From CAJMNU01 sp905214855 (GTDB lineage Bacteria; Bacillota; Clostridia; Lachnospirales; Lachnospiraceae), in assembly GCA_937890595.1 (NCBI GenBank), contig CALADM010000016.1:37600-101599 (forward strand): a DNA stretch of 64,000 nt, in the 5' to 3' direction. This document shows, piece after piece, positions 34,070-41,989 of the stretch. The notes beneath the pieces are model-generated. The model saw only the letters and a list, made by a program, of their open reading frames with translations, was not told where the DNA came from and did not search any database. The translations under genes and the position numbers were made by a program. Positions within the stretch are counted from its first letter, which is position 1. Each line of letters begins with the position of its first letter.

Positions 34070-35425
34070 TCAACGTTCCTGAAGCGGCTTATACTCTCTG
34101 TTCTCCATCACACTGATATAAGCAGGACGAATAATCTTATCCATATTGATCAGCTCCTCCATTCTATGTGCACTCCATCCCACAATACGTGCGATTGCAA
34201 AAATTGGTGTAAACAACTCCAACGGAATATCCAACATACTATATACAAATCCACTGAAGAAATCGACATTGGCACTTACACCTTTATAAATACGTCTCTC
34301 CTCACTGATCACCTTTGGTGCAAGTTTCTCTACCATAGCATATAGGTTATAATCTTCTTCACGTCCCTTTTCAAATGCAAGTTTCTCCACAAATCCCTTA
34401 AAGATCTCTGCTCTTGGATCTGACAGAGAATATACCGCATGACCCATTCCATAGATCAGACCTTTTTTATCAAATGCTTCCTTATGAAGAAGCTTCTTCA
34501 GATAATCTTCCACTTCATCCTGATCTTTCCAATCTTTCACATGCTTTCTCAGATCATCCATCATCTGAACCACTTTGATATTCGCACCACCATGCTTTGG
34601 TCCTTTTAAAGAAGACAGAGCAGACGCAACTGTAGAATATGTATCTGTACCACTGGATGTCACCACATGTGTCGTAAAGGTTGAATTATTACCTCCACCA
34701 TGTTCCATATGAAGGATCAAAGCAAGATCTAATACATGTGACTCCAAAGGAGAATACTTAGTATCAGGACGAAGCATACGCAAAATATTCTCTGATGTAG
34801 AAAGATTCTCATCTGGTCTGTGAATATACATACTTCCATTATTTTCATAATGATTGTATGCATGATATCCATAAACAGCCAGCATTGGAAAGACACTGAT
34901 CAGCATTAAACTCTGGCGCAATACATTAGGAATGGATACATCTGATACATTATCATCATAGGAAGCCAATGTCAGGACACTCTTAGACAGAGAATTCATC
35001 ATATCTGCACTTGGTGCTTTCATAATAACATCCCTGACAAAATTGGTTGGCAATGTCCTGCTGGCAGCTAAAACGCCCTTAAATTCCAACAGTTGCTCCT
35101 TTGTGGGAAGATCTCCAAACAAAAGAAGATAGGAAATTTCTTCAAATCCACAGCGGTGTTCTTTATCTGTTCCTCTCACCAGATCATAAATATCATAACC
35201 TCTATAATATAAATGTCCTTCGCATGGAACTTTCTGTCCATCCACAATCTTAGACGAATCGATTCTGGAAATATTAGTAAGACCTGCTACCACACCATTT
35301 CCATTCTTGTCTCGAAGTCCACGCAGTACAGCATACTTCTGATACAATTCCGATTCAATCTGATTATTCTCCACACAGTATTTTGATAATTCTTCCACTT
35401 TGTTTCTGTACTCATTCTGATTCAT
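34070..35425 (-). CDS. gltA: Citrate synthase
   Basis: 451 aa. The catalytic pattern of citrate/2-methylcitrate synthases is present: His in 'MEHGGGNNSTFT', His in 'GMGHAVYSLSDPRAE' and an Asp in the C-terminal 'NVDFFSGFVY' segment. It condenses oxaloacetate with acetyl-CoA and opens the oxidative branch to 2-oxoglutarate. AAGGAGG precedes ATG 35425. It could be a methylcitrate synthase, but its position beside gdhA favours citrate synthase for glutamate supply. A nine-codon upstream ORF may couple to its translation. Confidence 0.92.
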   Translation of the reverse strand: MNQNEYRNKVEELSKYCVENNQIESELYQKYAVLRGLRDKNGNGVVAGLTNISRIDSSKIVDGQKVPCEGHLYYRGYDIYDLVRGTDKEHRCGFEEISYLLLFGDLPTKEQLLEFKGVLAASRTLPTNFVRDVIMKAPSADMMNSLSKSVLTLASYDDNVSDVSIPNVLRQSLMLISVFPMLAVYGYHAYNHYENNGSMYIHRPDENLSTSENILRMLRPDTKYSPLESHVLDLALILHMEHGGGNNSTFTTHVVTSSGTDTYSTVASALSSLKGPKHGGANIKVVQMMDDLRKHVKDWKDQDEVEDYLKKLLHKEAFDKKGLIYGMGHAVYSLSDPRAEIFKGFVEKLAFEKGREEDYNLYAMVEKLAPKVISEERRIYKGVSANVDFFSGFVYSMLDIPLELFTPIFAIARIVGWSAHRMEELINMDKIIRPAYISVMENREYKPLQER

Positions 35426-35440
35426 ACAATATTTCCTCCT

Positions 35441-35470
35441 TCAATATGTTTTTATTCTCTTCCCATGCAC
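35441..35470 (-). CDS. Possible nine-residue leader peptide before citrate synthase
   Basis: GTG 35470 opens M-H-G-K-R-I-K-T-Y and stops at 35441, just before the citrate synthase Shine-Dalgarno. It has its own AGGAGG seven bases upstream (35478-35483). Two good ribosome-binding sites this close suggest translational coupling; it could equally be chance. Confidence 0.35.
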   Translation of the reverse strand: MHGKRIKTY

Positions 35471-35643
35471 AAATTATCCTCCTATTGCATTTTCTTTCAT
35501 ACTCCATGGTTTCATCCTTTTGTCAGACATCGTTTTCATTCGTAAACTTCTTCAGAGAATTGTTCTACATCATCCTTAGCCTCTGCTGCTCTTACAAACT
35601 TCTGCAATTCTCTGCAATTTTTCTACAAAAAGATATATGAAAT

Positions 35644-35673
35644 AGTATACTCCATTATTTCCTTTAGACACAA
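35644..35673 (-). promoter_or_regulatory. Possible promoter of the citrate synthase gene
   Basis: TTGTGT and TATACT on the minus strand with an 18-bp spacer; leader about 210 nt. Weak -35. Confidence 0.4.
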
Positions 35674-35730
35674 GTAAAATTTTATTAATTTTTACAGTTT
35701 ATTTGTAAAATTATCATAAAATGAATACAC

Positions 35731-35775
35731 AAAAAGAGAAGACCTCCCTTATATTTCTATAAGGGAAGCCTTCTC
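35731..35775 (-). terminator. adhE terminator
   Basis: GAGAAG-N2-TCCCTTAT pairs with ATAAGGGA-N-GCCTTCTC, and the minus strand continues with CTTTTTGTG. Confidence 0.85.
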
Positions 35776-35800
35776 ATCCAACCTATCTCAAACTTAAAGT

Positions 35801-38413
35801 CTATTTACCATAGTATGCTTTCAAGTACATTTCCTTGATCTCGCTCATCAGAGGATATCTTGGGTTTGCTCCTGTACACTGATCGTCAAATGCCTGCTCT
35901 ACCATCTCATCCAGAGTGGAAAGGAATGTCTGCTCATCAATTCCATATTCTGCAATTGTCTTCTTAACACCTACAGCAGCCTTTAATTCTTCGATCTTAT
36001 CGATCAGTTTCTTAACTGCTTCTGCATCATCTTTTGCCTGAATACCGCAGAAACGTGCGCACTCTGCATATCTTGCCTGTGTATGAGGATATTCATACTG
36101 AGAGAATGTTCCCATCTTTCTTGGGCATTCTGATGCATTGAACTCTACAACCAGAGAGATCAGAAGTGCATTTGCGATACCATGTGGCAGATGATGGAAA
36201 GCACCCAATTTATGTGCCATAGAGTGACAAACACCTAAGAACGCATTTGCAAATGCCATACCAGCCATACAGGAAGCATCCGCCATCTTAGAACGTGCTT
36301 CTACATTACCTGGCTCATTATAGCAAGTCGGCAGATACTCAAATACATTCTTCATTGCCTTCAATGCAAGACCATCTGTATAATCAGTTGCCATAACAGA
36401 TGCATATGCCTCCAAAGCATGTGTCAGTACATCCACACCAGATGCGCTTGTCAGACCTCTTGGCTGGCTCATCATGTTGTCAGTATCTACAATCGCCATA
36501 TTTGGCAATAACTGATAATCTGCTAACGGATACTTAATTCCTGTTTCCTGATCTGTGATAACAGCAAATGGTGTTACCTCAGAACCTGTACCAGAGGAAG
36601 TAGGAACTGCGATAAAGTATGCTTTCTCACCCATCTTAGGGAAAGTATAAACACGTTTACGGATATCAATAAAGCGCATTGCCATATTCTGGAAATCAGC
36701 TTCTGGATGCTCATACAGAACCCACATGATCTTACCGGCATCCATTGCAGAACCACCGCCCATTGCGATGATGCAATCCGGCTCAAATTCACGCATTAAT
36801 TTTGCGCCTTCCATTGCATTAGCCAGAGTTGGATCAGGCTGAACATTAGAGAATACGGTATATGTGATACCCATTTCATTCAGTCTGTCAGTGATCACTT
36901 TTGTATATCCATTCTTAAACAGGAAGGAGTCTGTTACGATAAATGCTCTCTTCTTGTTCATAACATCTTTTAATTCTTGTAAAGCAACCGGCAGGCATCC
37001 CTTCTTGAAGTATACCTTTTCTGGTGCACGGAACCACAGCATATTCTGTCTCCTTTCAGCAACGGTCTTGATATTCAGCAAATGCTTCACACCTACGTTC
37101 TCAGATACGGAGTTACCACCCCAAGAACCACATCCAAGTGTCAGAGATGGAGCCAGTTTAAAGTTGTATAAGTCACCGATACCACCATGAGAAGAAGGAG
37201 TATTTACTACGATACGGCATGTTTTCATTCTTGCTGCATGTTTTGCCATCTTCTCTTTTTCATTCAGGTTGATATACAGGGAAGAGGTATGACCATAACC
37301 TCCATCAGCAACCAGTCTTTCTGCTTTTGCCAGAGCTTCATCAAATGTTTTTGCCTTGTACATAGCAAGTACTGGAGATAATTTCTCATGAGCAAACTCT
37401 TCTTCGATATCTACAGACTCTACTTCACCGATCAAAACCTTTGTATCTACCGGAACTTCTACACCAGCCAAAGCTGCGATCTTATAAGCAGGCTGTCCAA
37501 CGATCTTTGCATTCAATGCACCATTGATGATGATTGTCTTACGCACTTTCTCAATCTCGCCCTGCTTTAAGAAATAGCATCCACGTTTTTCAAATTCTTT
37601 CTTTACTTCTTTATAGATCGGCTCTAAAACAGTTACAGACTGCTCAGAAGCACAGATCATACCATTATCAAATGTTTTAGAATGGATAATGGAGTTTACT
37701 GCCATCTTGATGTCAGCGGTATCATCAATGATAACTGGTGTATTTCCTGCACCTACACCCAATGCTGGCTTACCGGAAGAATATGCTGCTTTTACCATTC
37801 CAGGACCACCTGTAGCAAGAATGATATCTGCATTCTTCATAACTTCATTTGTCAATTCCAAACTTGGAACATCGATCCATCCGATAATTCCCTCTGGTGC
37901 TCCTGCTTTTACAGCAGCTTCCAGAACAACCTTTGCAGCAGCGATTGTACACTGTTTTGCACGAGGATGTGGGGAAATGATAATCGCATTACGGGTCTTT
38001 AAACTGATCAAAGTTTTAAAAATAGCAGTGGATGTTGGGTTTGTTGTTGGAATTACCGCAGCAACCAAACCGATTGGCTCTGCAATCTTTTTGATTCCAT
38101 AAGCGCTATCTTCTTCGATCACTCCACAAGTCTTTGTATCTTTATATGCGTTATAAATATACTCAGCAGCATAGTTATTCTTGATTACCTTATCTTCTAC
38201 AACACCCATACCGGTCTCTTCCACAGCCATCTTAGCCAGCGGGATTCTCATCTTATTTGCTGCACTTGCTGCCGCAAAAAAGATTTTATCTACCTGCTCC
38301 TGAGTAAATGTAGCAAATTCTTTCTGTGCCTCTCTCATGGCATTCATCTTTGCAGCCAGAGCTTCTACGCTGTCAATGATCTCCGGTACTGCTGGGTTTG
38401 TTGTATTTGCCAT
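35801..38413 (-). CDS. adhE: Bifunctional acetaldehyde-CoA/alcohol dehydrogenase AdhE
   Basis: 870 aa, full length. Residues 1-440 are a CoA-acylating aldehyde dehydrogenase (catalytic Cys in 'NGMICASEQS', near 249). Residues 460-870 are an iron-dependent alcohol dehydrogenase, with G-G-G-S-x-x-D for NAD and the metal-binding His cluster in 'CHSMAHKLGAFHHLPHG' near 725-740. It reduces acetyl-CoA to ethanol through acetaldehyde and re-oxidises two NADH; the protein forms spirosomes in relatives. GAGGAGG precedes ATG 38413. The promoter has a Rex-type operator just downstream, linking expression to NADH/NAD+. Confidence 0.97.
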   Translation of the reverse strand: MANTTNPAVPEIIDSVEALAAKMNAMREAQKEFATFTQEQVDKIFFAAASAANKMRIPLAKMAVEETGMGVVEDKVIKNNYAAEYIYNAYKDTKTCGVIEEDSAYGIKKIAEPIGLVAAVIPTTNPTSTAIFKTLISLKTRNAIIISPHPRAKQCTIAAAKVVLEAAVKAGAPEGIIGWIDVPSLELTNEVMKNADIILATGGPGMVKAAYSSGKPALGVGAGNTPVIIDDTADIKMAVNSIIHSKTFDNGMICASEQSVTVLEPIYKEVKKEFEKRGCYFLKQGEIEKVRKTIIINGALNAKIVGQPAYKIAALAGVEVPVDTKVLIGEVESVDIEEEFAHEKLSPVLAMYKAKTFDEALAKAERLVADGGYGHTSSLYINLNEKEKMAKHAARMKTCRIVVNTPSSHGGIGDLYNFKLAPSLTLGCGSWGGNSVSENVGVKHLLNIKTVAERRQNMLWFRAPEKVYFKKGCLPVALQELKDVMNKKRAFIVTDSFLFKNGYTKVITDRLNEMGITYTVFSNVQPDPTLANAMEGAKLMREFEPDCIIAMGGGSAMDAGKIMWVLYEHPEADFQNMAMRFIDIRKRVYTFPKMGEKAYFIAVPTSSGTGSEVTPFAVITDQETGIKYPLADYQLLPNMAIVDTDNMMSQPRGLTSASGVDVLTHALEAYASVMATDYTDGLALKAMKNVFEYLPTCYNEPGNVEARSKMADASCMAGMAFANAFLGVCHSMAHKLGAFHHLPHGIANALLISLVVEFNASECPRKMGTFSQYEYPHTQARYAECARFCGIQAKDDAEAVKKLIDKIEELKAAVGVKKTIAEYGIDEQTFLSTLDEMVEQAFDDQCTGANPRYPLMSEIKEMYLKAYYGK

Positions 38414-38537
38414 CTCGACATCCTCCTCAATTCTTTTTAAGTTTTAATAGGTTGTTGGTAGGTCATGATATTACATCATGATTATGATCATATGATAATC
38501 TGTGGCTTCTATCTACATTTCTTACCACTGTTCTTGT

Positions 38538-38555
38538 TTGTTAATTAATTATCAA
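38538..38555. promoter_or_regulatory. Rex-type operator of adhE
   Basis: TTGTTAATTAATTATCAA matches the Rex consensus TTGTTAA-N4-TTAACAA at all but one position. It lies about 6 bp downstream of the predicted transcription start, in position to block transcription when NADH is low. Confidence 0.8.
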
Positions 38556-38567
38556 TCATCTTGGTCT

Positions 38568-38596
38568 ATTATATGATATTGTTAAAATAATGTCAA
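38568..38596 (-). promoter_or_regulatory. adhE promoter
   Basis: TTGACA and TATAAT on the minus strand, 17-bp spacer; full consensus. Confidence 0.92.
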
Positions 38597-38652
38597 ATGT
38601 ATTTTTTTACATATTTTTCAGTATTTTTTCTTCTTTTCTCTTACATTATAAA

Positions 38653-38691
38653 CAAAAACAGATGTTTGAAACTTCTGTTCCAAACACCTGT
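38653..38691 (-). terminator. Terminator of the parA-parB-DUF4446 operon
   Basis: On the minus strand ACAGGTGTTTG pairs with CAAACATCTGT, one G-U pair, followed by TTTTGTTT. Confidence 0.85.
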
Positions 38692-38752
38692 CTTCTCAAC
38701 ATATACCTATAATCTTTCTCTAAGCGAAAATATAATGCTATCACAACACACA

Positions 38753-39250
38753 TTATCCGGCATATTCATCATGATATCCCAAAGCACGCTCCAAAGCTTC
38801 TTTCTCTTCTGCTCCTAACAATGTCTCTGTCTCACCCTGCTCCACATCTTTTAAATACAGATAACATCCTTCCCTGCTGTGAACTGCATTCAAAACAAAG
38901 CCACTGTTCATTTCATTCAACATAGCAAAAGCAAAACTCAGATTGCCTCCCATACCCTGAAATGCATTGTACTTTACCATTCCAAATTTCTGATAAGACA
39001 CCCGAAGTCCCTTTTTCATACTTCTGAGAGCTTCTTTCATGTTTTTATCTTCAATTTTCAGATCACGTATTTCGTCCAATTCCATTAAAATTAATTCTTC
39101 CAATGTCTCTGCATCTCTTCCACGCATAAAACGATCATAACGCTTATACAACTTTCTGTAATATACGATCAATACAATCAAAGCGATCAGTATAACAACA
39201 CAGAATGCCAGCGACGCAGCAGTCAAATAAATCAATATTTCATCGCTCAT
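38753..39250 (-). CDS. DUF4446 family membrane protein
   Basis: 165 aa. One N-terminal membrane helix (about 7-31), a basic linker, an acidic helix, then a small soluble domain with 'LRVSYQKFGMVKYNAFQGMGGNLSFA', the DUF4446 hallmark. The family is usually encoded next to parB in Clostridia, but its role is not known to me. The start overlaps the parB stop by four bases (ATGA), so the two are coupled. It may tether something to the membrane near the origin; this is inference. Confidence 0.85.
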   Translation of the reverse strand: MSDEILIYLTAASLAFCVVILIALIVLIVYYRKLYKRYDRFMRGRDAETLEELILMELDEIRDLKIEDKNMKEALRSMKKGLRVSYQKFGMVKYNAFQGMGGNLSFAFAMLNEMNSGFVLNAVHSREGCYLYLKDVEQGETETLLGAEEKEALERALGYHDEYAG

Positions 39251-40404
39251 ATATTACCGCCCTTTTCTTCCTGTATAGATTCGATCAGATCCACAAGCCG
39301 TTCCAATTCTTCTGAAGAATAGTATTCAATCTCAATGCGACCTTTATTTTTATCTTTTCTATTAATAGAAACTTTAGTTCCCATAATGGTCTTCATTCGT
39401 TCTTCCAGATCATGATAAATAAAGCTATCTTCTCTGACAGGTTCTTTTTTCTTCTCTTCTTCTGGCTTTGCCAATTTCTTCACAAGACGCTCTACATTAC
39501 GGACACTCAGACCTTCTACCATGATCTTTCTGGCAGCTTCCATCTGTAGATCTCCATTCTCTAAAGCCAACAATGCCCTTGCATGACCGGAAGAAATGCC
39601 TCCCTCCACCAGAAGATCCAACACCCTTGGATCTAGCTTCAATAAACGCACAGTATTTGTGATCGCAGTACGGCTTTTCGCCACTTTTTCTGCAATCTCT
39701 TCCTGTGTTAAATGAAACTCCTCCATTAACTGTTGATATGCCATTGCCTCTTCTACAGGATTCAAGTCTTCTCTCTGTAAGTTTTCGATCAAGGCAACTT
39801 CCATCGTCCTCTGTTTATCATAATCGCGTACTACCACTGGGACTTCCTGTAATCCCGCCAGTGCTGCTGCTCTCCACCGTCTTTCTCCAGCTATAATTTC
39901 ATAATACTGTTCTTTTTCCTGTACAAGCAAAGGCTGAAGAACACCATACTTCTTAATGGATTCAGACAATTCCTGTAACTGTTCTTCATCAAATTTTTTT
40001 CTTGGCTGAGCGGAATTTGGAACAATCAGAGAAAGTTTCATCATTCTCTCACCTGTCGTCTCCATCGCTTTTTTATTTTTTATCTGAAAGGAATCTGGGA
40101 TTTGCTCACCTTGAGCTTTCATAGAACTTTGATCTGGCTCATCTTTTATTATCTTTTGATCTTTTACATCTTCTTCTCTGTTTGTATCTTCTGTATTTGT
40201 ATTGATTTTTGTATTGATATTTTTATTCTTATACTGTTCTTTTGTATTTTTTTTCTGATCTGTCTTCACTTCGTTAGTCTTTTTTTGTTTTGATGTTTCA
40301 CGTGAAACATCGTTTTCTGTTTTCTTTATGGTAGATTCCATCATCAGATCATCACCAAAATACGCTCCCAAACCTTTTCCTAAGCCTTTTCGTTTTCCTG
40401 CCAT
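39247..40404 (-). CDS. parB: Chromosome partitioning protein ParB (Spo0J)
   Basis: 385 aa, about 90 longer than usual. After 'GKRKGLGKGLGAYFGDD' comes an unusual low-complexity insert (about 28-125) rich in K, N, T, D and E; then the ParB CTPase domain with 'PRKKFDEEQLQELSESIK', the GERRWRA motif (about 173-179) and 'VALIENLQREDLNPVEEA', a helix-turn-helix that reads parS, and a C-terminal dimer domain. It spreads from parS as a CTP-dependent clamp. Codons for V-S-R-E-T in the insert are themselves a parS site. The gene overlaps parA by 25 bases. Confidence 0.95.
   Translation of the reverse strand: MAGKRKGLGKGLGAYFGDDLMMESTIKKTENDVSRETSKQKKTNEVKTDQKKNTKEQYKNKNINTKINTNTEDTNREEDVKDQKIIKDEPDQSSMKAQGEQIPDSFQIKNKKAMETTGERMMKLSLIVPNSAQPRKKFDEEQLQELSESIKKYGVLQPLLVQEKEQYYEIIAGERRWRAAALAGLQEVPVVVRDYDKQRTMEVALIENLQREDLNPVEEAMAYQQLMEEFHLTQEEIAEKVAKSRTAITNTVRLLKLDPRVLDLLVEGGISSGHARALLALENGDLQMEAARKIMVEGLSVRNVERLVKKLAKPEEEKKKEPVREDSFIYHDLEERMKTIMGTKVSINRKDKNKGRIEIEYYSSEELERLVDLIESIQEEKGGNI
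40294..40309. promoter_or_regulatory. parS: parS site 2, inside parB
   Basis: Exact TGTTTCACGTGAAACA within the parB coding region, read there as D-V-S-R-E-T. An intragenic parS in parB is also known in Bacillus subtilis. Confidence 0.95.
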
Positions 40405-41180
40405 GATTCTTCTTCCCCTTCTCCTCTTCCAATTACCTCAGCAGCCAATAATCGATAACTCTCTGCCCCTGTTGATTTAGAAGCATATAAATTGATCGGC
40501 ATTCCATAACTTGGAGCTTCTGCCAGTCTTACATTTCGCGGAATAATTGTTTTATAAATATTCTCTTTCAAATTTTCCTTTACGTTCTCTACGACTTCCA
40601 AGGACAAATTTGTTCTTGCATCATACATCGTGAAGACAACCCCCTCCAATTCCAGAGAAGGATTCAATTTTCGTTTGATCAGATGGATATTTTTAAGCAC
40701 CTGACTCAAACCTTCCAAAGCATAGTATTCACACTGAATCGGCACGATCACTGTATCTGCTGCCGTCATCGCATTGATTGTCAAAATACTCAAAGAAGGC
40801 GGACAGTCAATGATAATAAAATCATAATCATCTTTCACTTTATGTAAAGGAATCCGCAAAGCATATTCCTTGTCTTCCATATCCAAAAGTTCAATTTCTG
40901 CTCCCACCAAATCCACATCAGATGCTATCACATCCAGATTTTCCTGCACCTTTCTTTGGATACATTCTTCAATTTCACATTCTCCGATCAAGAGCTGGTA
41001 TACTGTTTCTTCCACTTCTCCCTTTTCCAGTCCTAATCCACTGCTGGCATTTCCCTGTGGATCCATATCCACCGCCAACACTTTTTTCCCTGCCTCAGCA
41101 AGACATGAGGAGAGATTAATTGCAGTTGTTGTTTTACCAACACCGCCTTTTTGATTCGCAATTGCAATGATTCTTCCCAT
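40380..41180 (-). CDS. parA: Chromosome partitioning ATPase ParA (Soj)
   Basis: 266 aa. The deviant Walker A motif KGGVGKTT is at residues 11-18, 'VDMDPQGNASSGLG' is the A' motif and 'FIIIDCPPSLSILT' the Walker B. It binds DNA non-specifically as an ATP dimer, moves origins with ParB, and in relatives also regulates DnaA. AGAGGAT precedes ATG 41180. First gene of the parA-parB-DUF4446 operon. Confidence 0.96.
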   Translation of the reverse strand: MGRIIAIANQKGGVGKTTTAINLSSCLAEAGKKVLAVDMDPQGNASSGLGLEKGEVEETVYQLLIGECEIEECIQRKVQENLDVIASDVDLVGAEIELLDMEDKEYALRIPLHKVKDDYDFIIIDCPPSLSILTINAMTAADTVIVPIQCEYYALEGLSQVLKNIHLIKRKLNPSLELEGVVFTMYDARTNLSLEVVENVKENLKENIYKTIIPRNVRLAEAPSYGMPINLYASKSTGAESYRLLAAEVIGRGEGEEESWQENEKA

Positions 41181-41334
41181 TTTTATCCTCTTTTATTATA
41201 GTATGGAAATCCAGAAATAAAATGAAAACAACCTCAAACATCAATATGTCAGACCGTTTCAGCATCCAACAGATAACTTCCATACTTCACTTATACTATC
41301 TGTCGTCAAGCGACGTATTTTTTCATAACAAAAA

Positions 41335-41388
41335 TCAGTATATCACAACTTTTCCTATTTTCCTATGATTTTTCCATAAATTTAACAT
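41335..41388 (-). CDS. Possible 17-residue peptide upstream of parA
   Basis: ATG 41388 with AGGAGG eight bases upstream opens M-L-N-L-W-K-N-H-R-K-I-G-K-V-V-I-Y. The ribosome-binding site is stronger than that of parA. The peptide is basic. No homology is known to me. It could be a leader ORF, or the site could be chance. Confidence 0.35.
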   Translation of the reverse strand: MLNLWKNHRKIGKVVIY

Positions 41389-41456
41389 GAAAAACCTCCT
41401 AATACTATAAAATCCCTATTTTTCTTCCTCATTTCCAGCTATAAATGTGAAAATGA

Positions 41457-41472
41457 TGTTTCACGTGAAACA
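41457..41472. promoter_or_regulatory. parS: parS site 3
   Basis: Exact TGTTTCACGTGAAACA, 280 bp upstream of parA, in the longest gene-poor gap of this part of the window. Confidence 0.95.
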
Positions 41473-41553
41473 TCATTTTCAATTTTCTCTTTTATCACAT
41501 TCTGTCACCAGTTATCACCATAAAAATATTTACTTCCAAAAATACGGAGACAC

Positions 41554-41591
41554 TTGTTATTCCACAATGAATATGTTAGATTAAACATATT
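41554..41591 (+). promoter_or_regulatory. Promoter with overlapping palindrome before the small ORF at 41642
   Basis: TTGTTA (41554) and TAGATT (41577) are 17 bp apart. AATATGTT-N6-AACATATT (41570-41591) is a perfect inverted repeat covering the -10 box, in the position of a repressor site. Confidence 0.5.
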
Positions 41592-41641
41592 GAAATACCA
41601 AATTCCCTATATACGATTGATCATATAAAGGAGAAGAAAGA

Positions 41642-41806
41642 ATGCTTGGATTAAAACGAGGAACTGTACAGCTATATGAACATGACATTCCAGATATGCT
41701 CATTGCAGCACCTGAAAAAATCCATTTTACAAAAGAAGAAATCGAAAAACGAATCTATTTTCAGGAACAATTTTATACATATCATATTGAACTCATACCA
41801 TCCTAA
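41642..41806 (+). CDS. Small protein of unknown function (54 aa)
   Basis: 54 aa with a strong AAAGGAG nine or ten bases before ATG 41642. The sequence starts M-L-G-L-K-R-G-T-V-Q-L-Y, which resembles the N-terminus of GrpB-family proteins, but the GrpB catalytic region does not follow; the rest (D-I-P-D-M-L..., then a charged helix and 'FYTYHIELIPS') is unlike it. So it may be an independent small protein or a trimmed relic. It has its own promoter and palindrome and sits between parS site 3 and the hydrolase gene. Function unknown. Confidence 0.65.
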   Translation: MLGLKRGTVQLYEHDIPDMLIAAPEKIHFTKEEIEKRIYFQEQFYTYHIELIPS

Positions 41807-41869
41807 ATCAATAGCTATTCCAACTTAAAATTACAACCTTAAAATTATAATATAAAAACAAAAAGAAGA

Positions 41870-41898
41870 TTGTAGCTCACCTTTAAATCGCTTATAAT
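41870..41898 (+). promoter_or_regulatory. Promoter of the alpha/beta-hydrolase-like gene
   Basis: TTGTAG and TATAAT with a 17-bp spacer, about 85 nt before the start of the leader's ribosome-binding site. Confidence 0.7.
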
Positions 41899-41989
41899 AG
41901 TATCATCCTATTTTTACATATAGAATCTTTCATTGTAAACACTTTAGTGATTCTATCATGCTATTTTATTATGAGGAGGTAAAAACACC

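Noticed and set aside
41331..41340. Plus-strand terminator GTCG...CGAC with TTTTTT near 41308-41325
   Set aside because: No plus-strand gene lies upstream and the stem is only four pairs.
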